From: Lepidonotus clava | Taxonomy: Eukaryota > Annelida > Polychaeta > Phyllodocida > Polynoidae | Direction: 5' to 3' | Assembly (NCBI GenBank): GCA_936440205.1 | Contig: OW387133.1 | Location: forward strand, 11,870,001-11,934,000 | Length of the DNA: 64,000 bases | Shown here: positions 12,194 to 21,746 of the stretch, piece by piece | How positions within the stretch are numbered: position 1 is the first letter of the stretch | Layout of the letters: every line of letters begins with the position of its first letter | Program-made: the position numbers and the translations under genes | The notes under the pieces: generated by a model | What the model was told of the DNA's origin: nothing | The model's database searches: none | What the model saw: the letters and a program-made list of their open reading frames with translations, nothing else

Positions 12194-15100
12194 ATGTCAG
12201 CCACCGGTGACTTTGAGGCTTCCTCTAACCCCAAGCCTCAATCTTTGCGGCCCGCAGGACACGATGTGTCAACATCATATACAGGGAATGTGGAAAACCG
12301 CCACCTGGTAGGTAATCCCTTAGACGGGGAGGCACAGAGACAGGAGGTCGCAGCCAGACCCAAGCAGCTCTGCCCCGAAGGTGCACAAAATTACCAAACC
12401 CGTGGCAGAGGTAAACCATTTCCCTGGCACCTAGGGTCCAAAGATAGGCCGGTTCTTGACGAAGGACTTGAAACCCTAACACACTCGGGACGAGTTGAAG
12501 GGAAGAACCGTCTCACGGAATATCAGCAATATTGGAACCCAGGGTACGTACCACCTACGGACCACGAAACTGGTACTAGCTCTCGCTCCACCTGTGAATC
12601 CGATGTGAACAACCCGTGGTGTAACCAAAGTGTTCCTTATCGTTTACTACCTGCTGCGGGAGGCGAAGGCGAACAGGAAGTTTCCAATGAAGATAACCTA
12701 TTTTCTTCAGGAAACCTAAAACAACGACAAAACACCGCGGACAACTCCAGCCCATCAGGGGGAAAACGCCCCGAAAATCCGGTAATCCTACCTGATGGGA
12801 GCTCTCTCACCTATCCATTACCCCAACGACTTGAGTTTATCAGTCACCCACTGGTAACACCAACTCACCCCAACCCGGGGGCGTCCATTCCTTATTCCAC
12901 TGTAGCTAAGGGAAAAACAGTGGGAGGGGATAGGGGAGTGGGAAGGGAAGCAGAGGGAAACGGCGAGAAAGTAGGCAGTTTACAACCCTATCGATTAACT
13001 TACGGTGTAGAAACGAACTTAGACCAAGCTAGTAAAAGAGCGGAAGCTCGGGCCTTTGATCCAGCCGAAATATTAAAGCAGTGGGCAGACTCAAGCCCCG
13101 AAAAGCACATAGATTTAGAGAGGCTAAGCGATCAGGATAGTGAAGAAAATGTAACGCTCAAAGCACAAGATTTTAACACTCTAACTCATGAATCGTATGA
13201 AGAATACGAGGACGAGTACGAGGAAGAAAATAGCGAGACAGAACAAGCAGCCGCAGATGTCAGAGAGGGTAGTCCTGATAGAAAATTAGCTAGAGAAGAT
13301 AAATCAACCTCGTCTTCATACGAACTTATTACCGAGGATGTTTTAGACACAGGTAAGAAAGCTAAACCAGAAAGTGAGGACGAAATTAGTGTAGAAGAAA
13401 TACCTGTGAAAGAACAGTGGGACGATCACGATATACAAAACCTCCACGAAAATAATATGGCGGAAGGAGGCGTTCCTTTGATGGATCTAGTAGAAGAAAG
13501 AGAGGATAGAGATCAACGCCAGCAACCCGGTGAAGGGGGAGCTGGGGGTGTAGATCTGGGGGCATGGCATCCTAACCGTGGGATGAATCCTGGGGGACCT
13601 CAACAAAACAATGGGAATGGCCAGATCCTAATCCAGCAGCCAGGCCGAGGCGTGCAGGCAGGAGGCGGGATAGACCTTGGGTCCATACAACAACATATAT
13701 TGTACCCTTTCATAAGGCAGGCAATGGCAGCCCCTATACAGGCAGGTCAAGGAGGAGGGGGAAACCAACAGGGTCAACAGGCCCAAGGAGGCCAAGGTAA
13801 TCAGGCTAACCCTCCTCTTAATCAACAGGCCCAAGGAGGCCAAGGTAATCAGGCCAATCCTCCCCTTAATCAACAAGTTCAAGGGGGCCAGAACGATCAG
13901 GCCAACCCTCAAGGACTTATTCCTCCTCTTAATCAGCAGGTCCAGGGAGGCCAGGATAATCAGGCCAACCCACAAGGGCCTAACCCTCCTCAAAACCTTC
14001 TCAACAACCCTCCTCAAAACCTTATTAATAATCCCCCTCCGAATCAGCCCAATCTGGGGATAAACCCTGGGGGACTCCAGCAACCCGGTGAAGGGGGAAA
14101 TGGTGGTGCGAATCCGGGAATACAGCAGCCTAATCCTGGGGTAAACCTTGGGGGACTGCAACAAGATGATGGGAATGGCCAACCAGGCCAACAGCCTGGC
14201 CGAGCCGTGCCAGCAGGGGGTGGGGTCGAGCAAAACATGCTCCCTTACTTAATGCAGGCGATGGCGATCGCAGCCAATCTTAACGCAGGCCGAGGTAGAG
14301 TGGGTGACCAACAGGGTCAGCAAGCTCCGGCAGGCCAGAATAACCAGGCGAACCCACCAGGACCTGGTAACGTTCCCCCAAACCAACCTAATCAACCCAA
14401 CCCGCCAGGTCCGCCGGACCCGCCGGGTCAGAATAACCCCCCAAATCCACCGGGGCCTCCACCGCCCGGCCCGCCGGGACCGCCAGGTCAGAACAATCCT
14501 CCGAACCCTCCGAACCAGCCAAATCTCTGGAGTATCTTCCCGCAACTGAACACGGCCTGGGGTCAAGTACCCTCACCAGTGCGAGAAACTTCCCATAACG
14601 GTCATCAAAGGGGACCAAATATTAGATTACCATGGTTTAGTGGGAAGGAGGATGAGCAGATAGAAAAGTATTTCAGGGAATTGAAGCGACTGAAAGCTAT
14701 CTATGATTGGTCGGACGCCCATCTCCTGAATATGGCGTTATTAGGCCTGAAGGGACGGGCAGATGACTGGGCAGGAGCCTTAGCTGAAAGCGAGAAGAAT
14801 ACATTTGAGAAATTAGAAACTCAAATGACAAAGATCTTCGGCGATCGAAGAGCTAAGTGGCAGAAACACGCAGAGTTCTGTGGCCTTAAACAAGGAAAGG
14901 ACCAGAGTGTGATTGAATTTGCAGGTGTCCTGAAACAAAAGCAAGTTAAGGCAGAGGCAAGTGAAAGCATGATGTTAGCTGTGTTTTTAGAAGGATTAAA
15001 ACAGGGCGTAGCCAGGCAAGTAGCTATACTGGACCCTAAGTCGTTCACCGAAGCGGTGGATTGTGCAACGAGACTAGAATCGTTGGACAAAGGCAAAGGG

Positions 15101-15589
15101 GGAACTAAAATATCTAATGCAGTGAGCGAACTGGCTGGAAACCAAGAATCAGAGGAGACCGCGGCCCTAAACTCCATCTCCGAACGGTTTGGAGTGGTGC
15201 TGGCCCGACTGGAGGCCGCACCATGGTTCCAGAAACCAAAGCCAGGGCAAAGCGGGACTCCCCAGAGTGGTGGTAACTTTAAACAGCAAGGTTATGAGAG
15301 AAAAGATAGGTACGAAAATCAGAAAGGTGAAAGAAATTCAGATCAGAAGCCTAAATCCAATACCGCCCCGAACAGAGAGGCAGATAAGGGAAAGAATCTG
15401 CCAACTCAACAGAAAGTAGAGAGACCCAGGTTGCCTTTTGATGAAAGTAAGTTTTGTATCATTCACCAACAGCATGGTCACTCTACAGAAGCGTGCTTGT
15501 GGTTGAAGAATAGGTTGAGGGAAAAACCCCCGCGGATCTACAAAGATAGCAAAGCCAGTGGTACCGAACAAAAGAATCAGGGAAACTAG
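12194..15589 (+). CDS. Gag polyprotein
   Basis: Structural protein of the retrotransposon, about 1131 residues from the first in-frame ATG (MSATGDFE); the frame is open slightly further upstream. The N-terminal half is unusual. A disordered acidic region (runs such as EEYEDEYEEE) leads into roughly 300 residues rich in Gln, Gly, Asn and Pro with repeated QQAQGGQGNQANP units and collagen-like GPPGPPG stretches. The C-terminal third holds a Retrotrans_gag-type capsid domain (PWFSGKEDEQIEKYFRELKR onward) and one zinc-knuckle variant C-x2-H-x4-H-x4-C (CIIHQQHGHSTEAC). It binds element RNA and assembles the particle by family analogy. The ORF is about twice the usual Gypsy Gag length because of the low-complexity region. 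Confidence 0.88.
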   Translation: MSATGDFEASSNPKPQSLRPAGHDVSTSYTGNVENRHLVGNPLDGEAQRQEVAARPKQLCPEGAQNYQTRGRGKPFPWHLGSKDRPVLDEGLETLTHSGRVEGKNRLTEYQQYWNPGYVPPTDHETGTSSRSTCESDVNNPWCNQSVPYRLLPAAGGEGEQEVSNEDNLFSSGNLKQRQNTADNSSPSGGKRPENPVILPDGSSLTYPLPQRLEFISHPLVTPTHPNPGASIPYSTVAKGKTVGGDRGVGREAEGNGEKVGSLQPYRLTYGVETNLDQASKRAEARAFDPAEILKQWADSSPEKHIDLERLSDQDSEENVTLKAQDFNTLTHESYEEYEDEYEEENSETEQAAADVREGSPDRKLAREDKSTSSSYELITEDVLDTGKKAKPESEDEISVEEIPVKEQWDDHDIQNLHENNMAEGGVPLMDLVEEREDRDQRQQPGEGGAGGVDLGAWHPNRGMNPGGPQQNNGNGQILIQQPGRGVQAGGGIDLGSIQQHILYPFIRQAMAAPIQAGQGGGGNQQGQQAQGGQGNQANPPLNQQAQGGQGNQANPPLNQQVQGGQNDQANPQGLIPPLNQQVQGGQDNQANPQGPNPPQNLLNNPPQNLINNPPPNQPNLGINPGGLQQPGEGGNGGANPGIQQPNPGVNLGGLQQDDGNGQPGQQPGRAVPAGGGVEQNMLPYLMQAMAIAANLNAGRGRVGDQQGQQAPAGQNNQANPPGPGNVPPNQPNQPNPPGPPDPPGQNNPPNPPGPPPPGPPGPPGQNNPPNPPNQPNLWSIFPQLNTAWGQVPSPVRETSHNGHQRGPNIRLPWFSGKEDEQIEKYFRELKRLKAIYDWSDAHLLNMALLGLKGRADDWAGALAESEKNTFEKLETQMTKIFGDRRAKWQKHAEFCGLKQGKDQSVIEFAGVLKQKQVKAEASESMMLAVFLEGLKQGVARQVAILDPKSFTEAVDCATRLESLDKGKGGTKISNAVSELAGNQESEETAALNSISERFGVVLARLEAAPWFQKPKPGQSGTPQSGGNFKQQGYERKDRYENQKGERNSDQKPKSNTAPNREADKGKNLPTQQKVERPRLPFDESKFCIIHQQHGHSTEACLWLKNRLREKPPRIYKDSKASGTEQKNQGN

Positions 15590-15627
15590 AGGAAGGGTCC
15601 GTTCATTCCACGATAGAATTAGGCGCA

Positions 15628-18600
15628 GTGGACGGACCGGCTAGGAGAGAGATAGGAGACGAAGCATTTTTCTTAACGTTAAGATTTGATGATCAGAAGG
15701 AGGTTAGATCCTTGGTAGACACAGGAGCGAGCGATTGCTTCATGTCCACCCATTGTAAACGGCAGATCCCTAAACAATGCATTTTAGATGAATGGAAGGT
15801 ATCGAAAGGAAACATCAGTCTAGCAGACAACTCGTCTCAAGTAATACTAGAACAAATTAGATGTAAGTTTTCAATCCAGGGATCGGTGGTCTGCTATGAT
15901 TTCAACATAGTGGACGATCTATGCCACCTAATAGTAATCGGTAGAAACTTATTAACAGTGCTTCGATCAGATTTATCTCTACCAGGCGCAAAGATAGAAG
16001 TGTTTTGTGGAAACCCTATAGTCAGCAAAGAAACAGTGAAAATTCCACCGGGAAATGAATGCATCATACCGGTTACCACCCGAGAGCCGCTGGGATTAGA
16101 CTCACCAGTGGCTTACTGCGCACCAGCAGTCACTGCCCCGGTCCTAGTGGAGGGGTGCGTGAATACGGTGGGAAGTCAGTGGTGGATCAAAGTCATGAAT
16201 CCGCTAGATGAAATGCAAGAAATCACTCCCCAGGAAGTGTTAGCTTTTGCGGAAGAATGCGCAGTGCCTGAGGTAAACCAAGATCAGATAGAAGAGTTCC
16301 TAGACTTGTGTTATCTAACTAAAACAGAGACCCCAATGTCCATCTGTAGGATTTCTGTAGAAGTAATGAAAGACGCAGTGCAAATGGAAAGCCAAACCTC
16401 TGAGGAGAAATCCCGAGGTAAAATGGATGAAAATGTAAGTAAAATAGATCTAACCGAGTCGTGCTTAAACGAAGAACAACAGGTAAGGTTTAGACAAATG
16501 CTTAATAACAACAGGAATGCACTAGCGTTCTCAATGGAAGAGTTAGGTCACTGTGAAATAGCGCCGATGAGAATCATTGTGGATGAGTCGCAAGGAGTCA
16601 TAAGTTCTAGACCATACCGATACTCTCCACAGAAAATGGATATCATCGATGAACAGGTTAGGCAACTCATAGATATAGGTGTCATAGAGCCCAGCGAATC
16701 GGCTTGGCGAAGCCCGCTGGTGGTAGTGCAGAAAAAAGATGGCAAGCCTAGGCTCTGTACAGACTTTCGCATGCTTAATCAAGTCACTTTTAAAGATAAA
16801 TTCCCCATGCCCACGGCTCGCTCGCTTTTCCTATATATGGCTTACAAGAAACCCACTATGTGGACAGCTTTAGATCTGTTGAGCGGCTATCATCAGTGTG
16901 TAATCGAAGAAGACAGTAGAAAATATACCGCTTTTGAAACCCCGATGGGTGTGTATCAGTATAAGCGTGTACCATTTGGCTTAGTTGGAGCGCCTTGGCA
17001 GTTTACCAAGGTAATGGCCATAGCGCTAAAGGGATTGATTCCTAGAACCTGCTTAGCATATTTAGACGACGTAATCGTCTACGACACTACATTTGAAGAA
17101 CACCTGGCAAGTGTTGAGGTGGTTCTCCAAGCCTTGGCGAGAGCTAATCTCAAATTGAAGCCATCAAAGTGTGAGTGGTGCCGCAGTGAAATCAATTTCC
17201 TTGGCCACGTAGTAAACGCGGAAGGAGTGGCTACACAAAAGGTAACCACAGAAAAGATTACAGCCTTTAACCGTCCGCATAATGTGAAAACTATTAAATC
17301 CTTTCTGGGGCTGTGTAACTACTACCGTCAGTTTGTCCCAAATTTTGCTGATCTAGCTAAACCATTAAATCGGCTGCTAAAGAAAGAAGTCTACTTTGAG
17401 TGGACGGAGGCTTGCGAGGAAGCGTTTCAACAGTTAAAGAAACTGCTCACCTCGCCACCCTTACTAATCCATCCGGATATAGGAGGGCATTTCTATCTGC
17501 TAACAGATGCATCAGACGCCGCGTGCGGCGCAGCGGTTTGTCACAAACTAGATGAAATCTACCGTCCGGTTGCTTTCTGGGGATGTACTCTCCGAGACGC
17601 CGAATTAAACTATTCGGTAACAGAAAAGGAGGCTCTGGCGGTGATTAAGAGTATTAAGAACTATGAGGATATGTTACAAGGAGCTAAGATTACTATAGTA
17701 ACCGATCACAAACCATTGATTCCCCTGTTACAGAGTGCCTACAAGGCCCCGTCTGCTAGGCTAAGGCGGTGGGCTTTGGCGCTGTCAGACTTTGATTTGG
17801 AAATCACCTATGAGCCAGGAGCAACCCATTTCTTACCGGACTACCTGTCCAGAGTTCACCACGAACATGTCCCCGGTGAGGAATATGAACCCGCCGTGGG
17901 ATGTGAATTGTTCGAGGCTGAAATTCAGGATGGGGAGCTTTCCGTGGCTACGGTGATAAACGCGCAACTCCAAGATGCGGAGTGCGCACAACTAATTGAC
18001 TATCTACAAGACGGAGACCTGCCACCAGATCCCCTCGAGGCTAGGCGAATAATGGATCAAGCCGACTTTGTGGGAATGGTCGCGCCAGGAGTACTTTGTA
18101 GGTTCAACGTCAAAAGGTATAACAAACACCAAGACCAGTTGGTAAGGCTGAAACCACGAATGATAGTTCCAGGACAGTTAATTCCCAGAGTCCTGAGACT
18201 GTTGCATAATGATATCTTAGCTGGAGGACATGTAGGTATCAGTAATCTCACTACCAAAATCTCTGACAGGTTCTACTGGCGAAACATGAACGCCGACATT
18301 ACAGACTATGTGAAGGCCTGTGAAACCTGTTCTCTAAGGAGACGGGCCCCACATTTCAAGGCCTTAGCTAAGTCTTGGGAGAGGCCGACTCGACCCTTTG
18401 AGGTGGTACAGTGTGATTTCATCGGGCCACTAAAGAGGGCTAGGGATGGGTCAAAATATATCATGACCTTCATAGACCTACTAACAGGTTGGCCGGAGGC
18501 TTTCACCACGAAAGACTCCACTGCGCAAACCGCGGCCAACTGTTTCCTGACCGGGATAGTGTGTCGGTATGGGCGGGTAAACCGTCTGCACACAGACCGG

Positions 18601-19869
18601 GGGGCGGCCTTCCTATCAGGACTGTTCCGGGAGATTACTACCCGACTAGCGTGCAAACAAACGTTCACTACCGGGCGAATGCCGACTGGCAACGCTCGAG
18701 TAGAAAGACTACATAAAACCATTGAAAACCTGATTGCTTATTATATCCCTGACGACCACTGTAACTGGATCGATCTACTTCCCATTGCATTATGGACAGT
18801 TAGATCCACAATCAGTGTACGGTCGGGATACAGCCCGCATACCTTGCTGTTTGGCAGAGATCCAATTAGCATGGGAATGCCTGAGCAGGGAACAATTCCT
18901 GAAACGCTGAACGACTGCGAGTTCTTCATGCAAACAAAGGACAACATTGCTATGTTTAAGAATATGGCAGAACGAGTTGTTCAAAACTATGAAAAAGATC
19001 TGAGGCTGCGAATTGATGAGCGGGCGCGGCCCACTCAGATGTACGAAGGTGATATGGTATACATGTACGACCCTTTAGCTAGTGAAAATAAAGCGTCTAA
19101 GTTCTCAAACAGGTATACCGGGCCATTCAGGGTAATTGAAACAAAAGGGGACCACCTTGTTAGACTAGTGTCTTTAAAAACTGGGAAACAGGTACCACAT
19201 CTAGTAAACATTTCAAAACTCAAACCTGCACATGGGCCTTGGTCCCCCGCCGTCCCTCATAACATTCCCAAAATGGTGAGAGAAGCGAAAATCACTAACT
19301 CAAAAGGGGCAGATCCTGACCGAAACCCTGAATTGCATCACACTCCGACGGGTGAAATCGCTGAGGAAGATGGCGAAATAAGGGGTGCTGAGACTGAAAA
19401 CTCAACTCGAACGACCGGTCCCCGTGAGCATGATGCAATTCCTATGGCCAGGAAGGTACCTACACAAAAACCTGGTCCAAGTCCCACTGATTTAGCAGAA
19501 ACGGATGGGCAAATCACTGATGGTCAGGGCGCCAGTGCGGACACCGCGCTGTCACCAAAATTATCCTTTGTTCCTAATAAAGCCGCCTGTGAACGGGGAA
19601 CAGCTGGCGCTAATGGACAGAGGAAACGCAAACGAGCTAAACGAAGGGGCAAAAGCCAACCGTTGGAGGGGAGATCCCCTCCAGGCAACAACAAGCCCAT
19701 AAAACTACCCTGCGGTGATGTGCCGATCTTGGATACATCGGAACAGAGCCCAGAAAAAACAGTAAAGGACCATGTCCCGACGAAAGGTGGCTATAACCTA
19801 CGTCGGAACCGCCGCCCTAACTACGTCGCTCTGTCCAACGGCGGGGAAAGCGACGACATGGATGATTAA
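15628..19869 (+). CDS. Pol polyprotein (PR-RT-RNaseH-IN)
   Basis: About 1413 residues, in the -1 frame relative to gag and open back into gag's end, the arrangement by which Ty3/Gypsy elements make Gag-Pol through programmed frameshifting. Domains in order: aspartic protease with LVDTGAS (about residue 28); reverse transcriptase with YLDD (about residue 477); RNase H with LLTDASDAACGA (about 622) and a TDHKPL block; integrase HHCC zinc region (about 858-905); integrase catalytic core with VQCDFIGPL, LHTDRGAAF and NARVERLHKT carrying the D,D,E residues; and a GPY/F-type module (YTGPFRV...LVNISKLKPA). A basic, low-complexity tail follows to the end. No chromodomain is seen. The protein copies and inserts the element. 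Confidence 0.93.
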   Translation: MDGPARREIGDEAFFLTLRFDDQKEVRSLVDTGASDCFMSTHCKRQIPKQCILDEWKVSKGNISLADNSSQVILEQIRCKFSIQGSVVCYDFNIVDDLCHLIVIGRNLLTVLRSDLSLPGAKIEVFCGNPIVSKETVKIPPGNECIIPVTTREPLGLDSPVAYCAPAVTAPVLVEGCVNTVGSQWWIKVMNPLDEMQEITPQEVLAFAEECAVPEVNQDQIEEFLDLCYLTKTETPMSICRISVEVMKDAVQMESQTSEEKSRGKMDENVSKIDLTESCLNEEQQVRFRQMLNNNRNALAFSMEELGHCEIAPMRIIVDESQGVISSRPYRYSPQKMDIIDEQVRQLIDIGVIEPSESAWRSPLVVVQKKDGKPRLCTDFRMLNQVTFKDKFPMPTARSLFLYMAYKKPTMWTALDLLSGYHQCVIEEDSRKYTAFETPMGVYQYKRVPFGLVGAPWQFTKVMAIALKGLIPRTCLAYLDDVIVYDTTFEEHLASVEVVLQALARANLKLKPSKCEWCRSEINFLGHVVNAEGVATQKVTTEKITAFNRPHNVKTIKSFLGLCNYYRQFVPNFADLAKPLNRLLKKEVYFEWTEACEEAFQQLKKLLTSPPLLIHPDIGGHFYLLTDASDAACGAAVCHKLDEIYRPVAFWGCTLRDAELNYSVTEKEALAVIKSIKNYEDMLQGAKITIVTDHKPLIPLLQSAYKAPSARLRRWALALSDFDLEITYEPGATHFLPDYLSRVHHEHVPGEEYEPAVGCELFEAEIQDGELSVATVINAQLQDAECAQLIDYLQDGDLPPDPLEARRIMDQADFVGMVAPGVLCRFNVKRYNKHQDQLVRLKPRMIVPGQLIPRVLRLLHNDILAGGHVGISNLTTKISDRFYWRNMNADITDYVKACETCSLRRRAPHFKALAKSWERPTRPFEVVQCDFIGPLKRARDGSKYIMTFIDLLTGWPEAFTTKDSTAQTAANCFLTGIVCRYGRVNRLHTDRGAAFLSGLFREITTRLACKQTFTTGRMPTGNARVERLHKTIENLIAYYIPDDHCNWIDLLPIALWTVRSTISVRSGYSPHTLLFGRDPISMGMPEQGTIPETLNDCEFFMQTKDNIAMFKNMAERVVQNYEKDLRLRIDERARPTQMYEGDMVYMYDPLASENKASKFSNRYTGPFRVIETKGDHLVRLVSLKTGKQVPHLVNISKLKPAHGPWSPAVPHNIPKMVREAKITNSKGADPDRNPELHHTPTGEIAEEDGEIRGAETENSTRTTGPREHDAIPMARKVPTQKPGPSPTDLAETDGQITDGQGASADTALSPKLSFVPNKAACERGTAGANGQRKRKRAKRRGKSQPLEGRSPPGNNKPIKLPCGDVPILDTSEQSPEKTVKDHVPTKGGYNLRRNRRPNYVALSNGGESDDMDD

Positions 19870-20528
19870 TGCAGGAAATCTAGCCGCCCTGTGAAAATAA
19901 AGGTCCGGCGGAGCGGCACCGTTAGCATCAACGCTAATGGAACAGGTGGTCTACCTCACGGCCACCTCGCCGCGCCCAGGGGCGTGGCAGAAAGGGAGGG
20001 TGCGCACACCAGGGGAGATGCCAGTGGTTTGGCGTCATCTCCTGGGACCGGATGCAAGCGTTCCCCCCACCTGAAACAAGATACAGCTCCAAATATGGAG
20101 ACGGCATGGACAAGCGGATCGGTTATAATTTCGTGGGATCCGCGCCGATCCACCAGTCGGTCCGCAACTCTGCTCCTAGACGGTCACCTCTGCTGCAGGT
20201 GATTGTACGCACAACCCAGCCCGGGGGGAGACGGAGATGGACATTGATTCTATCTCTGAACAGAAGTTGGAGATAGAAATTGTTCAACTTCCGACTTCTC
20301 CTGGAAGGAGCAGAAAGAGAACTTAGCTGGGACACTGATCCACCGACTCATGGGGAACTGTCTAGCCCTCCGGCCACATAGCAATCCAAAGGGAACCACT
20401 ACTTTCCCTGCGGACACGGAGGGAAGGATCATCGTCCCCCTGAGAAGGAAACGAATTAGCCGCCCCCACCAGAGGGCGCTACCTACCAAGGGAAGGTTCG
20501 TTGGGCCATTCTTTTAGGATTTTACCAA
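19870..20528 (+). other. Spacer between pol and the accessory ORFs
   Basis: About 660 bp, GC-rich like pol, with several short overlapping frames but none with a recognisable domain or clear start. It may be leader sequence for a subgenomic RNA that expresses the downstream ORFs, as env-bearing retroelements commonly use splicing. Confidence 0.35.
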
Positions 20529-21500
20529 ATGAAAGAAAAGACAGTCGAGAAGGAGAGTGCTAGGAAACAACCGGCTCAGACCCTTAGGCGGTGGAGTTGG
20601 CCGGGCCGGGGGGGTGTCCGTCCGGACTCAACCGACGCCGGCATTGCCCGGAAGAAGCCAAGGACACCAACCCGGCGGCCCACCAGAACGACCACAGGCG
20701 GAGCCAAGAGGTCCGCTAAATCGGCTCCAGCCAAAAAGAAGACAGCAGATAAAGACTTCTACAATTTATCTGAGGTGAGTGACTCGGAGTCCGAGCCAAG
20801 GCTAACGGCGTTAGCCAAGCCGGTTCAGAAGGAGGAAGCGGCCAACCAACCGGTGCAGATTCAGGCCGGCTGGTTCTGGGACCTTACGCAACCACTGTTC
20901 CAACTATTTGAGACTGTTGACGAAATTAGAAGGACAGTAGGACTGGATGTGCCAAAATCAAACAAGCAGTTAGCTGAGATTAAAACTCAGGTAGCTCCTT
21001 TCATTCAAAGGACCACACAAAACTCTAAATGCGTCAAGGAAAGTACCAGCCTACAAACAACACGAGGCGGCCGACCTCTGCCCACTCTGGAAAGGCGATC
21101 GGGAGGGGAACAGCTAACCGTCGCCGCTCCAGGACTAAAAGTGGAGGTAGCACCCGTTCAACACGCGCCAACCCCACCGGTGGGGAACGGGCCAGCGGGA
21201 GCTCCCCTCCTCCACCACTTGCAGCCTGCGGACCCCGGTTGTTTAGACTTGAGCAGCTTGACAACGAGCTGCAACGCCAATCCCTCACCACTGCTATGGA
21301 ACCAGCAGCAGTGGACGCCAACCAGCCAGCCGGGGGGCCCACTGTGGCCGAGCCCACTCCCAACGACAAACCCACCGCAGGTACCGAACCCATACCCCTC
21401 GAGCCAACCGTCGTACGATCCAACGGGGGCCGTTTCGGACTGGAACCTACTAGGCCAAGACCCCTCAGAGCAATGCGCCCCTCGTCCTGCGAACGTATGA
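20529..21500 (+). CDS. Accessory ORF A, basic and proline-rich
   Basis: 323 codons from ATG. The N-terminal 90 residues are strongly basic (RPTRTTTGGAKRSAKSAP, then KKKTADKD). The middle has a short helical stretch (LFQLFETVDEIRRTVGLDV). The C-terminal half is Pro, Gln, Gly and Asn-rich. It resembles nothing I can name. The position between pol and env and the disordered composition fit an accessory or structural protein of the element. A different-frame ORF (21029-21598) covers its second half. Confidence 0.5.
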   Translation: MKEKTVEKESARKQPAQTLRRWSWPGRGGVRPDSTDAGIARKKPRTPTRRPTRTTTGGAKRSAKSAPAKKKTADKDFYNLSEVSDSESEPRLTALAKPVQKEEAANQPVQIQAGWFWDLTQPLFQLFETVDEIRRTVGLDVPKSNKQLAEIKTQVAPFIQRTTQNSKCVKESTSLQTTRGGRPLPTLERRSGGEQLTVAAPGLKVEVAPVQHAPTPPVGNGPAGAPLLHHLQPADPGCLDLSSLTTSCNANPSPLLWNQQQWTPTSQPGGPLWPSPLPTTNPPQVPNPYPSSQPSYDPTGAVSDWNLLGQDPSEQCAPRPANV

Positions 21501-21598
21501 GAGGCTTGAGGATCACGGTCACCAAGGACGAGAGCGGGATCATCAGGCGAGTGGTAAATGACAACGGGCAAAACCTCTACGAGCATGTCCCAAACTAA
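21029..21598 (+). CDS. Accessory ORF B, overlapping A
   Basis: 189 codons in another frame over the second half of ORF A. It starts MRQGKYQPTNNTRR and ends with a less repetitive segment (LRITVTKDESGIIRRVVNDN) that reads like folded protein. The latter, and the fact that it outlasts ORF A by about 100 bp, suggest it may be real rather than a shadow. Function unknown. Confidence 0.35.
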   Translation: MRQGKYQPTNNTRRPTSAHSGKAIGRGTANRRRSRTKSGGSTRSTRANPTGGERASGSSPPPPLAACGPRLFRLEQLDNELQRQSLTTAMEPAAVDANQPAGGPTVAEPTPNDKPTAGTEPIPLEPTVVRSNGGRFGLEPTRPRPLRAMRPSSCERMRGLRITVTKDESGIIRRVVNDNGQNLYEHVPN

Positions 21599-21746
21599 AC
21601 AGACCAGAGGACCCGGGAGGAGAGCATACTTCGGCGCATGGATGATAGTAGTGCGCAGGAAAATAAGGTAACTTTGCTGTGAACATGTTTTAGATAGACT
21701 GCAAAATTAACTTTCTCAAACTATCGCTAAGGCCAAAACAAAGACA

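Noticed and set aside
13628-14566. Long minus-strand ORFs across gag
   Set aside because: They mirror the Gln/Gly/Pro-rich repeats of Gag and show no independent start context or domain.
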